Source: Metridium senile
Taxonomy: Eukaryota > Cnidaria > Anthozoa > Actiniaria > Metridiidae
Direction of reading: 5' to 3'
Assembly (NCBI GenBank): GCA_949775045.1
Contig: OX459097.1
Span: forward strand, 22,193,705 to 22,257,704
Length of the DNA stretch: 64,000 nucleotides
Shown here: in pieces, positions 20,762 through 33,100 of the stretch
Position numbering within the stretch: position 1 is the first letter of the stretch
Layout of the letters: every line of letters begins with the position of its first letter
Notes under the pieces: generated by a model
Databases searched by the model: none
The model's input: the letters and a program-made list of their open reading frames with translations, nothing else
Told to the model about the DNA's origin: nothing
Made by a program: the position numbers and the translations under genes

Positions 20762-23700
20762 ATGGTCAAAGAACTTTTCCAATACGCCATAAACGGCGAC
20801 ATTGGAAGTCTAAGACAGCTTTTCGAGGATCAAGAGAGTGTTTTAGTGCAAAATAGCGACACTGAGCTTAATAGAAGGAATGACGAAGGAAAGTCGGCAA
20901 TGGACTTGGCGGCCATGTTGGGCAGAATGGATGTTATCCAAGAATTGATAGAACGAGGCGCTGATGTAAACAGCACAACAGCAAATGGTAGATTCTTGTA
21001 CAATATACATTGATATACTTAAATGTCTTGATAATAATCTTTGAAGATTCTTCTATAAGATAATAAGATCTAAATATTTGGTAGAAAAAGTGCTGAGAAT
21101 TTTGCAAAATGTTTACCCTAAAAACCAGAGGGTTTCTTGATCTTTTATTTATCATTTGTACATCTGTGTTCGTTATCCTCATTTCTAGTTGCATCACAAA
21201 CCGTCAGATTTACAAATTGATTAATCTTACAGGGTATACAACATTGCACATGGCTGCTTGTTGGGGCCGGCAAGACTGCTTACGAATTCTTGTTGCAAAT
21301 AATGCTGATCTTCAGATGAAAACAGCTCATGGCGAACGAGCTAGAGAGTGTGCTAACCGCTATAAACAAGAGTCTTGTGTTAAATATCTTGATATTGCTG
21401 GTAAATGAGTTATTGCTGTTATGATTATTGCCCAGGGGATGTACTCAGGGGGCTCGGGGGGGGGGGGGGGGGGGGTACTCCGCTAGGATTTGGGTAGGGG
21501 TGTACCGCTGGGATCCTAAAACGGTGACCCTGTTTATGACAGAAAAAAAACAAATTCGTATACCCTGTTTATGACAAGGGATAAAAATGGGACCCTGTTT
21601 ATGACAGTTTAGGACCCTGTTTATGCCGCGAAAACGTGCTGAATTTCACGAAAGACGAAAGACCGCGCTGCTCATCGTATTACCTAATTAACATACCTGA
21701 ATATGACAAAAAAAACTAAGGAAATTGGGAAATGGGGTAAAAATATACCCTGTTCATGACAGAAAACTCAAAAACCCATACCCTGTTTATGACAGAAAGC
21801 TCGAAAAACCATACCCTGTTCAGCGGATCATCCCCGTATAGTAAATATATGGGAGTACCCCCCCCCCCCCGGGTCAGGGGGTAACATATTGAGCTTCATA
21901 TTGCATTAACCCGGCCCCAAAAATACTCAAACCTGAAATTTTACACCCAAAAAAATATATGGCATGCAAATCTGGAACCCAAAAAATACAAGGCTTAAAT
22001 AATTCAAAACTGATTTATTGAATTATCAGTATATTTCTTTACGGAACTCACGCCTTGCTGAAAAAAATTTAAAACTAATAATTTTCTGATACACAGATCG
22101 AAACAAAAATTGAACTGGGAGATGTGGACACCCAAAAAAATACGGGTTTCATTTAAAGACCTAAAAAAGACATGTGGCAGGTCTGACTTGACCAAAATAA
22201 ATACCAAGAATGAAAAAATTGTCAACTCAAAAAAAGTATGACGGACCACCCCGTCACTTTACCCCCTGAGTACATCCCCTAGGGATTATTGTCCTTATTG
22301 ATTATATTATCAATGTTGTCATCATTCTACCTTATATCACCATTGGGCAAGTTTTTTAAGCTTGGGGTTATACTAACTAAATATCAATCTCATCGGGAGG
22401 AAACTGGATGTTCAGAAAAACAAATAGTCGCCTGAGAATGCAGTTCCAAGGGCAGCTATCACAGCATAATGCCCGAGATTTTAACTGCTCTATTGTTTTT
22501 ATTATTCAACAACAAAATTTTCCGAAGTGGACAAAAAGCTCAGCGGGCACTATGCGCTGACAGTATCCCTCCACGGCGGGTACTATCACGTCACGTGATC
22601 ACCTCTTGACCAATGATCGAGAGCGGAGGAAAATTTGTTGTTGAATTATAAAGTGTTGTATATCAGATAATAATACAATACCCGTCACAGTTATAATTTC
22701 TTTTGTATTTATAACATAACTATTAGAAATCAGGCACTCTGATTCAGGTTGAGGTGTGTGTTTTCTAAGAGCACACATCACGTGCGTTTCCATGTTGATC
22801 AATTTGCATTTTATAAAATGAATATAAAGCTTTCTTTCTTTGCTGTATGCAGTGATAAAGGGATTGTCAGAACACTTGAAAAGTGTCCTCTTCGCGTCTT
22901 TCTTCTTTTAACACTTCTCTTAAGGACGGGGCCTACTATTGCCACTGCGCAGGCTACTGCGCATCTACATAGTTTCCATTTTAACGCGCTATCTTACCTC
23001 AAAAGATGACAAAATACAAATACAAAACCATCTAACGATGGTAGACGCGACACTAGCGGTTTTTATAAAAACAGTCCCACAATGCACTTATAATGACGAA
23101 TTTCTTTACTTAGTAGGGAGGGGGCCGGAAAGAACTTTTGAAAATACGTTACAAAATATATATTCCTATTAGAAAATTACTTGTTAATTGTTTACCGCTA
23201 TCAAAGAGATGTTTCAATGAAAATCCTTTAAAAATAAAATTTATTTGTCGATGCCGGTAAAATCGTGACGTCAGCCATATTTAAGACTCATTATTTCTCT
23301 TAACTGCCCGGTGACCCCACCTTTTTTAGACAGATTTGTAAAACCCTCTGAAGGGTTAAAACAACTCACATAGTTATTTGAAGAATACATTACTTTTTAA
23401 TTAGTAGGCCCTGTCTTTAACACTGCACACAGCACACATGATGCACGTTTACTATTTATTAGTCACATAAACAATTTCTTTTGTAAAATTCTTGTTAATT
23501 ATTCATGAGTATTTTAATATTTTGTATTTCCTAGAAGCTCAAATGGAGCTAGTGAGTCTCATTACATCAACCAAAGAAACTATAGCAGACCCTGAAAAAC
23601 ATATGGGAAGATTTACAAAGGATGACAGGGTAGGTGATTGTGATGATGATAATAATGACGATTTAGTTATGATCATAATAAACTTAAATAAATAGTGTAA

Positions 23701-24539
23701 ATTTCACGACCACTTACAAGTGTGTTAATGATGACAATTCTTTTCATTCCCAGCAAAGTGGTAATCGATACTGTGACGAGAAGAATGAATGGTTAGAAAC
23801 AAACAAATCTACAGCTACACTGGAAGAAGTGTTGAAGCAGAAGGAAGCCCTAGAAGAGTTACTAAGACCTATACTTATTAAGCTTGCTGACATAGGTAAT
23901 TGTGATGCTAACTGCAAAACACTATTCTATTTCATGGATATAGTGTTTGTGCTCTATTCTACAGTAACAATTTGATTCTATTTAATGGATATAGTGTTTG
24001 AGCTCTATTCTACAGTAGCAATTTGATTCTATTTCATGGATATAGTGTTTGCGCTCTATTCCATAGTAGCAATTTGATTCTATTTCATGGATATAGTGTT
24101 TGCGCTCTATTCCACATTAGCAATTTGATTCTATTTCATGGATATAGTGTTTGCGCTCTATTCCATAGTAGCAATTTGATTCTATTTCATGGATATAGTG
24201 TTTGTGCTCTATTCCACAGTAGCAATTTGATTCTATTTCATGGATATAGTGTTTGCGCTCTATTCCACAGTAGCAATTTGATTCTATTTCATGGATATAG
24301 TGTTTGTGCTCTATTCCACAGTAGCAATTTGATTCTATTTCATGGATATAGTGTTTGTGCTCTATTCCACAGTAGCAATTTGATTCTATTTCATGGATAT
24401 AGTGTTTGTGCTCTATTCTACAGTAGCAATTTTATTCAGATATAGTGTTTGCCCTCTATCAAGCATTTCAAGATTAAACTTATCTCTATTTTATTGTTTT
24501 AATCTAGATAATGAAATCCCCAAGAGTGGCAAGAAGTAG
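20762..24539 (+). CDS. ANKRD45: Ankyrin repeat domain-containing protein 45
   Basis: Exons 20762-20987, 21233-21400, 23535-23629, 23754-23895 and 24508-24539 keep frame (phases 1, 1, 0, 1) and give 220 aa. The first two or three repeats of the ankyrin stack lie at about 41-127. ANK motifs include GADVN and GYTTLHMAACWGR. A helical C-terminal part follows, with KNEWLE and EALEELLRPI matching human ANKRD45 in order. ANK stacks bind proteins. The role of this gene is poorly known even in vertebrates. The ATG at 20762 is preferred because no earlier in-frame ATG exists in the exon. Intron 2 carries an 855-bp foldback and intron 4 a 51-bp minisatellite. The last exon is only 32 bp and begins 17 bp before an ATC-rich 3' region grows. 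It lies directly downstream of KLHL20 on the same strand. Confidence 0.88.
21432..22286. mobile_element. Foldback element in ANKRD45 intron 2
   Basis: CCCAGGGGATGTACTCAGGG and CCCTGAGTACATCCCCTAGGG are inverted ends. Subterminal poly(G) (about 21455-21474) and poly(C) (about 21859-21871) and a repeated ACCCTGTTTATGACAG block are inside. No ORF of note. Confidence 0.75.
22430..23454. other. ANKRD45 intron 2 remainder
   Basis: It contains a short foldback (TTCAACAACAAAATTTTCC about 22506, mirrored about 22627-22645) and copies of the CTCGTCACGG/TTTCTTTTGTA repeat family (about 22682 and 23455). No exon was recognised. Confidence 0.5.
23930..24440 (+). repeat. 51-bp minisatellite, about 10 units, ANKRD45 intron 4
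   Basis: Units read TTCTATTTCATGGATATAGT GTTTG(C/T)GCTCTATTCCACAG TAGCAATTTGA. The period is a multiple of three, which keeps a false frame open. The array ends about 65 bp before the last exon. Confidence 0.93.
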
Positions 24540-24639
24540 ATCCCACATTCAAGGGAAAAATGAACTTGATCACGCGACCTTGAAGCAATGTTTCTAACCT
24601 GGAAAGGTGTATTTGGACATGTCTTGTCCTGAGATTGGT

Positions 24640-24897
24640 GGCCACAGTTGTGATGAAAATCCCCTATCATCATGAAAATCATTATCAATATCATAGTCGT
24701 CATCATCATCTTTGTGGTCAGCATCATCATCTTCATCATTGTCAGCATCATACTATGAAAATCACTAGAGTGGTTAATAATCAGTTGAAAATTTGGCCTT
24801 GGGGGTGTGTTTTTTTTGTACCACATGACCAATTTTGAGCAAAATGATTGGCCAGAAGCGATCACATGGTACAAAAACGAGACAGAATTTTAAACAA

Positions 24898-24928
<31 letters not shown>

Positions 24929-25480
24929 GTTATCGTCATCATCATCATCATGTTCATGACAATTGATCATGAACATCATCATCATAGTCGTCACTGTCAT
25001 AGTTGTGGTTATCATCGATCATGTTCACCGTCAGCATCATAATCATCTTTGTCATGAATGATCATTGTTGTCATCATCATCATCATGTTCACCATCATCA
25101 TTATCATCATTGTTATTATCATGAACATCATCATCATAGTCATCACTGTCATAGTTGTGGTTATCATCGATCATGTTCACCGTCAGCATCATAATCATCT
25201 TTGTCATGATCATTGTTGTCATCATCATCATCATGTTCACCATCATCATTATCATCATTGTTATTATCATGAACATCATCATCATAGTCGTCACTGTCAT
25301 AGTTGTGGTTATCATCGATCATGTTCACCGTCAGCATCATAATCATCTTTGTCATGATCATTGTTGTCATCATCATCATGTTCACCATCATCATTATCAT
25401 CATCAACAGCACCATCATAGTCGTTGTCATCACCATCATTTTGTCACCATCAATCATCATTATTATCTTTATCTTCGTCA
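24640..25480. repeat. ATC/GAT-rich tract with a 148-bp higher-order unit
   Basis: ATC and TCA triplets dominate. From about 25010 a block of about 148 bp repeats two to three times, marked by GATCATGTTCACCGTCAGCA and CATAGTTGTGGTTATCATCG. All frames translate to H/I/M- or D/M-rich strings and none is a gene. Confidence 0.9.
24763..24921. mobile_element. MITE with ATCACTAGAGTGGTTAA ends
   Basis: AAAATCACTAGAGTGGTTAA and TTTACCACTCTAGTGATTTT are inverted ends around a core with paired TGGTACA/TGTACCA. It is inserted inside the ATC-rich tract. Confidence 0.75.
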
Positions 25481-25646
25481 TGAAAAACTGTTTTATTTGT
25501 GCAAGTGCGAGCGCGAAGCCCATTGAGAAATGGTTAATAGTTACAATCTGTAAGAAAGTGTGTTGACTATAATAACAATAAAAATGATAAAATAACCTTC
25601 TCGTACAATCGTAGTTACCTAACTATAAGTTAATTAATGAAATACT

Positions 25647-25954
25647 TATAGGTGGACGAACTCAGTGATGTATTTTGCTATGGTTCAGTTAATTGCCAAC
25701 CAACCATTGTTATTAGAACAAAAGAAAATTAAACAATCTATTGTGAAAATGGTTGGCAAATTAGCATCACAATACCAACACTTGTAAACACTACGCTCGC
25801 CTATAGGTGGACGTACAGTGACGTATTTTGTTATGGTTTTGCTAACCAAACCAACCATTGTTATTAGAACAAAGAAAATTAAACAATCTATTGTGAAAAT
25901 AGTTGGCAAATTAGCATCACAATACCAACACTTGTAGGCTACGCTCACCTATAC
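25647..25954 (-). repeat. Tandem pair of a TATA-flanked foldback-type unit
   Basis: Two head-to-tail units bounded by TATAGGTGGACG and GCTCACCTATA, carrying CAATACCAACACTTGTA and CCAACCATTGTTATTAGAAC. The reverse complement matches the four-unit array at 55375-55955. Confidence 0.85.
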
Positions 25955-26089
25955 AAAATATCAATTCATTAGAGCCGTTTTCATTAACACACTTTAGTGT
26001 ATCACTCTTTAATGCACCTGACTTTCATTGTGTTCTTTTGTTGTTATTTGACTATCACACTTTAACTAATACAGTACACTTTGTTTCAC

Positions 26090-26330
26090 GGGTTAAGCTT
26101 GGTTACTAGCGACGCAACGCAAACGCAAGCACAAACACAAGGGTTAATTTCATAGTGAAAACGAGACGTGAATAATTAAGCGTAAGACCAAACACACTAT
26201 TTACTAGTGCCACGCGCAAGCACAAGGGGAAGCCTAGAAGTGCATTATCACAGCGTCAAACGGTTTTCACGACGGAATACGGTCTTTTGCGCTTGCACTT
26301 GCGTCGCTAGTGAAAACCAGGCTTTAATGA
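26090..26330. mobile_element. Foldback element (GCTTGGTTACTAGCGACGC ends)
   Basis: AAGCTTGGTTACTAGCGACGC near 26095 is mirrored by GCGTCGCTAGTGAAAACCAGGCTT near 26320, with GCGCAAGCACAAGGG blocks inside. The ends are diverged. Confidence 0.6.
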
Positions 26331-26426
26331 AAACAATTCTATTCATTTCAAATTACTTTAAATTGTTCAATTTACCCTTAGAGATTTTATAGTTGCCCTT
26401 TATTACATTGTCCAGCTGCGTGGTTG

Positions 26427-26492
26427 GTCCTTGTGGTGTAGTGCATGGTTAACACATCGGACTAGTGGTGTTTAATTCCCGCCAAGGGCATA
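26427..26492 (+). repeat. tRNA-like relic
   Basis: GGTCCTTGTGGTGTAGTGCA ... AATTCCCGCCAAGGGCA shows an acceptor-like pairing and an A box, but no clean anticodon arm. Probably a tRNA pseudogene or SINE head. Confidence 0.35.
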
Positions 26493-27109
26493 TTATATTT
26501 TTCTCATGTATTTATAGAAGTCACAAAAGGTATAATTTTAAGCAATAAATTAAACGGCACGTAAAAGAATTTTTGAAATAATTTTAATCATTCCTAATTC
26601 TGATTCTATTTACAATTACGATGCCAACTGGCATGTTTAATCTCAACACGAACGTATTTTATTAACCTATGTTTTTCTCTCTCTCATTTTGATATGATTG
26701 TATTCCTATTAAAATATCAATGCAAAAATAATACAACACTTTTTGGTAATTTGATTATGTGAAAACACGCTTGGTATAGTTCAAGTAAGTATTGTTAAAA
26801 CAAACTAACCAACGAACTGAATAGACAAACGAATAGACAAACATGCAAACAGGTTAACTAACAAACAGACAAACAAAGTAGAAAAACAGACAAACAAACA
26901 AGCAGACAAACAAGCAGACAAACAAACACACAAAACAAATTAGCTAACCAACCAACGAACAAACAAACAGATAAAGAAACTACTGGACAAACAGACCGAA
27001 CTCAAACAAACAAACATCTAAACAAAGAAAAAGGGACCGAACAAACGTGAAAGAACGAAGGAAAGAACAAGGATTTGTCTAGAAAACCATGAATATATCT
27101 ACAGCCAAA

Positions 27110-30100
27110 TTAGTCAAACGGCGGAGCTTCACCAACTTCGTAAAACAAGCTTCGTACATCCAACATGGACGATAGCTCCAAGACCTGCTTCTCTATTCCA
27201 CCATTCAGCAGTATTTCATTGGGCAGTTTAGGAAAGCACTTGGGGTAGTACTCAGAGCCCTAAAAAATATAACAGAAGTTGGTGAAAATATATCATGGCC
27301 GGGAACCTCCCCTATTTCTATTTCATTAGCTTTTACTTTAAACGAAGGCAAGGACACCACAATGGCTTGCACCAATTACTGTTGGCCCTGTAGTGTAGAT
27401 AGGTCACACAATGTCAACTTCATGGTCTATACTCTCTCCTTCATATGAAGGCAGGGACACCACAACAACTTACACTGCTTACTGTGTGCCATGTGGTGTA
27501 GATGGTACATACATACCACACCAACGGGAGCTCCGTGCCCTACTCTTAGTCGAATAGTGGTGTGGGTTCTTTTACGTCCCTCCTGTACAATGTGTGCATG
27601 TTATTATCATTATTATTATCGTTATCATTATAATTATCACCATCGTCATTATATCATCATCAATTAATACCACCACCACCACCATCACCACCACTTCCCT
27701 CATAATCATCTTTGTAATATAATCACCACCACCACCACCATTATGATCATTATCATTACTATCAACACTATCATCATTATCCATCGCTATCATCATCATT
27801 CATTTCGATTATAATCATCTTTTTCATCATAACCACTACCATCCCCACAATATTTATCACAACCATCATCATTATCATCACAACCACCATCACCATCATC
27901 AACATCACAACCACCATCATCATCACCATCACAACCACCATCATCGATCATCACCACCACAACCACCAACACCATCACAACCACCATCACAACCACCACC
28001 ATCACCATCACCATCACAACTATCACGATCATCATTATCATCATCATCCTTCCCATCACCTTTAGCCTTATCATTTTTTTTTGCCATTATTGACCATTAT
28101 TACCATGCCCACAACATTTATCACAACCATTATCACCATCATCTGATCATTATTATCATCATCACCATCATCATATTTATCATCACGGCCATTAATACAC
28201 GTACCTTGAATGCCTTGTGTAAGTGTGTAACATAAAAACAAAAGATAAATCGTAACATCGTCACCTTGAGAAACTCGTCTTCTAGAAGCTTAATGATTGA
28301 CAGGTCTGAAAACAAACATTACAATTATAATTGGCGGTGCACAGGCAGCCCAAACAAGCCATTTACAGTAAATATATGACACGAAATAATAGTAAAAATA
28401 CGTATTTATTGTTGAATCGAAATAAATCTGAACATTTCTTAAGTTACGGTAATACGAGCAACAGATTCAATTCGTCCAACTTGTCTCGCAACATCGCTGC
28501 AAAACAAGTTGGAAAGCGATATTAACCAATCAGAATTCAACTCAACTTGCAAGAAGCCATTTTGACGCGAGACAAGTTGGTACGCGGGTGGAAAAACGAG
28601 CAACATCGCTTTCCAACTTGTTTTGCAGCGATGTTGCGAGACAAGTTGGACGATTTTGTTGCTCGTATTACCTTACCTAATTAGTGCTGTAATGTTATGT
28701 TTGCTAGTTTGTTTGTTTGTTCGTTTGTTAGGGCCCGGGTAAACGGTTTCAACATTTGCTTCAACATCCGTTCGATCTTGTTGAAACTCTTTCAACATTG
28801 TTGAAACGTGTTGAATCGATGTCGTTGAAAGTTAAAAGCGTTTAAACATTGCCATTCAACATTCAACAGATGTTGAAGCAGATGTTAAAACCGTTTGCCC
28901 GGGCCCTTTGCTAGTTTGTTTGCATGTTTGTTTGTTTGTTTGTTCCTTCGTCTTTGTTAGCTAGTTTTTTTGTTTGTTTGTTTGTTCGTTCGTCGTTTGT
29001 TCGCTTGTTAGCTGGTTGGTTTGTTTGTTCGTTCGTTCGTTTAATTTGTTAGTTAGTTAGTTTGATTGTTTGCTTTGCTTTGGTGTCATTCGGGGTGGTG
29101 TTTGGCTATTTTGGAGCATTTTTTTAAGTAAAAATACAATAAACACGTATTTTTTTTCCTTTAATTTTTCGCGCGTCGAAGAGAGATTGCCTACCAAAGC
29201 GTACGTGTATGCTAACTAATCAACCTACCAATAGCACGTGACCAATCATGCATTACTCTGAGTATGTCGGTCATAATACGACGTACTTGTCGAATACCAT
29301 CTTCCCATAAGTCACTGCGAAGGTTAGCTATGCTGGACACGTGACAAAAACCCACCAATGGACTGTATAGAAACATGGTGAAGAGATTACCCTTACGATT
29401 GGTTTCTGCAATAATAAGAACATGATGGGGCTATTATCATCACCATTATCGGCATAATGATTGTACTGTGGAGTGGTGTGGTGTGGTGTGGTGTGGTGTG
29501 GTGTGGTGTGGTGTAATGTGGTGTTTTGTAGTGTAGTGTAGTGTAGTGTAGTGTAGTGTAGTGTAGTGTAGTGTAGTGTAGTGTAGTGTAGTGTAGTGTA
29601 GTGTAGTGCAGTGCAGTGCAGTGTAGTGTAGTGTAGTGTAGTGTAGTGTAGTGTAGTGTAGTGTAGTGTAGTGTAGTGTAGTGTAGTGTAGTGTAGTGTA
29701 GTGTAGTGCAGTGTAGTGTAGTGTAGTGTAGTATAGTGTAGTGTAGTGTAGTGTAGTGTAGTGTAGTGTAGTGTAGTGTAGTGTAGTGTAGTGTAGTGTA
29801 GTGTTATGTAGTGCAGTGCAGTGCAGTGCAGTGTGTAATGTAGTGTGTAGTGTAGTGTGTGGTGTAGTGGTGTGGTGTGGTGTGGTGTGGTGTGGTGTGG
29901 TGTGGTGTGGTGTGGTGTGGTGTGGTGTGGTGTGGTGTGGTGTGGTGTGGTGTGGTGTGGTGTGGTATAGTGTAGTGTATAAAAGAGTACCTACCCGACA
30001 CAGCTACAGGAGCAGTTGATGGTGACATTAGACAGACCAAAGGCTGACCAAAATGATTGGGAAAATACTGTAAAAAGAGGACAACAGAACGATATCAAAG

Positions 30101-33100
30101 AAGTGATATTTTTATAAGAAAAGGGGGGCAATTTTCTAAAACAAACTTTCTTGAAAGATGAGGGAGTGGTGGTTGTAAATACTGAGTGTAGTGGTATAGT
30201 GTGTGTTGAGTGAACCTCACAAAAGAGCCCTGATTAGGAGTAATAGTTGTAAATACTGAGTGTAGTGGTAGTGTGTGTGTGACCTATAAAAGTGTTATCC
30301 ACTTGGTACTTTTGTTTGCGGTCAAACATTACCTTGAATGCCTCGCTATTTGGGCAGTCAACTATCAGCACTAGAGGCTTTCGGGTAAATGGGACAAGAT
30401 CTTCAGGAAACAAACTATGGAAAAAGCAAACAATTGATAAGGAATTGATGAATGAATGAATGAATGAATGGATGAATGAAAGAATGGATGAATGAATGAA
30501 TGGATGAATGAAAGAATGGATGAATGAATAAATGAATGAATGATTGAATGTGTGGATGAATTAATGGATGGACGGATGGAAGAATGAATAGATAGATGAA
30601 CCAATGAATGAATAAATGAATGAATAAATGATTGAATGGGTGGATGATTGAATGCAGGAAGACTGTATTTCACGGTGGTAATAGCAAATAGCGTAAGTTC
30701 ATGGCCTGTTCAGTATCTATTACCAAAATCCACTAGTACATGACAATTTCAAGTAAAGAAGGAAAACGAGTCCGAAAAACTTTTACCAGTTGGGTTCTTT
30801 GAAGACATTTCGTCGTTTAGTAGTGTTTTCATCGACCTCTGTTTTCTTGTTCGCTGTCAGGACACCACCTTGGTCATATTGACCTAAATACACCATAAAA
30901 AACATTATATTTACAACCAAATTTTAAGAAATTTAGAACTGCGTTTTTTAAACATGTTTTGAAAAACTTATATAGCTTTTTACCTTCTTATGTTTTTTTA
31001 TGTATCATGTATCTAATCTATTTGTCTATTTATTTCTGTTCTTTTTATCTTTCTTTTATTCTCTGATACTTGTTATATTTCATGTTTTTATCTTGATGGC
31101 CAAATGTAAGATTAGCTTTTGCTAAATTGGTTTTCCATCTTAAATAAAGTTTATTATTATAGATGATGGTTAAAAGATGATCGTTTCTATCAACATTATA
31201 GCATCATTATGATCAACATCATCCTCAACGTAATTTCCATAACCATCATTATAATTGTTGTCCTACGATCATTACCACCATTGACCATCATCATCACCAT
31301 TATCACAACCACCATCATTATCATCTCCATCAACATCATCATAATCATCATCATCATCATCACCATCATCTCCATCATTATCACCTTCAAGACCCGATTT
31401 TGCTGTTGATGCGCATGCGTCACCAGAGATGTAGATCAACAAAACGCCATTGGTTGGAATCTCCTGAAATAATAGGATATTATGGGATAAGGAATATGTA
31501 TACCATAAAAGAACAATATACATATAGCATAATGTCATCAACGTTGTCTACGTATAGTAGAGCTTCACACCACAACAAGTGACACGTGATTCTTTGTTTA
31601 TTTGCTTTTAACAGTTATCATTTCAATTGCAAGTAACAGATTGACGGCCGACAAAATGCTAGTTTGCAAACGAGACATCAACTTCATCGATAACAAACAC
31701 AGCGGTCAAACGGCGCATGCGTGAAAAAAATGTTCGTTGATTTTAACCCCTGAAAGATACCAAATCGTTCATGTCAACCTCTAAAAAGATACCGACTGAA
31801 ATCGTTCATGTCAACCCCTGAAAGATACCAAATCGTTCATGTCAACCTCTAAAAAGATACCGACTGAAATCGTTCATGTCAACCCCTGAAAGATACCAAA
31901 TCGTTCATGTCAACCTCTAAAAAGATACCAACTCAAATCGTTCATGTCAACCCCTGAAAGATACCAAATCGTTCATTTTAACACCTGAAAGATACCAAAT
32001 CGTTTATTTTAACCCCTAAAAGATACTAAATCGTTTATTTTAACCCCTGAAAGATACCAAATCGTAAATGTCAACCCCTAAAAGATACCAAATCGTTCAT
32101 TTCAGTTAACCCCTGAAAGATACCAAATCGTAAATGTCAACCCCTAAAAGATACCAAATCGTTCATGTCAACCCCTGAAAGATACAAAATCGTTGATTTT
32201 AACCCCTAAAAGATACTAAATCGTTAGTTTTAACCCCTGAAAGATACGACGAGCATCCCCAATACTTTTACCTGGGAGACCCCCCCCCCCCTCCCCCCTC
32301 ACGGGGTTATTACGGTTATAAAATTAAAAACTAGACCCAGTTCCCTGCTCGTTTCTAATATGGCTAACTTTACCTTGAAGCCAACACTAAGAAACACGTA
32401 TAGCTGAGACAGTGTTGGTTTGTATAGTAGATACTTGTGAGGGTTGCCACATGACTTGAAGTTTTCTTTTGGTGACTATAACAAGATGTAACAGCATGAA
32501 CAATTAGATTAAAGGTCCAGTTTTGACCATTATATTACGCTTTCCGCGCACCGCGACGTCTAGCGACCATTTTTGTGATATTGCAATTGTAATTAAATTT
32601 AACTAACAACTAGGAGGGCGACATGGGGGATTACGGTGTTGCAGTGTTGATGCATATTTGTTGTGGTGTTGCGGTGATGAAAATGCCTTCGGTGTGTAGA
32701 CTGCAAAATAGTCCCTACTTTAACACGAAAACTACGACGCAACGAGTTGAAGATTGAACTAATTTAGACTGCAAAACAGTCCCTACTTTTACGAAAACTA
32801 CGACGAAACGAGTTGAAGTTCGATCTGACGAAATTCTGGCCGCGAGGGAACGAGGAGAGGATTAGCGGACGAGCTCGAGCGAGAAGTAAGGCGAGGGAGG
32901 GAGGAGGGGGGGGGGGGGGGGGGGGAGACGCGAAAAGTATTAGACTTCAACTCGCTAGGGGGCATTTCAAGCTTCGTGACCAATTTACAAGCAACAAGCT
33001 GTATCAGGAAGCGCCTTTTATCTTACCGTTTCTTGTAGCGTGTCATCAGTTGTCGAGGTCATGAGGGTACGAGGTGGGTCAGCGTCGGGTTCTCGTTCAA

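Larger units (their letters stand above)
24540..27109. other. ANKRD45-SCAI convergent intergenic region
   Basis: Filled by the ATC tract, a two-copy 144-bp tandem element (25647-25954), a foldback (26090-26330), a tRNA-like relic (26427-26492) and an AAACA/GACA-rich stretch (26800-27060). A minus-strand AATAAA (26658-26663) could serve SCAI. Confidence 0.5.

Noticed and set aside
24023..24445. 140-residue frame of ILFHGYSVCALF repeats
   Set aside because: It is the 51-bp intronic minisatellite of ANKRD45. The period of three-base multiples keeps it open.
31740..32258. CRISPR-like regular repeats
   Set aside because: Repeats and 'spacers' are one continuous similar unit with no unique spacers, and the context is a eukaryotic intron.
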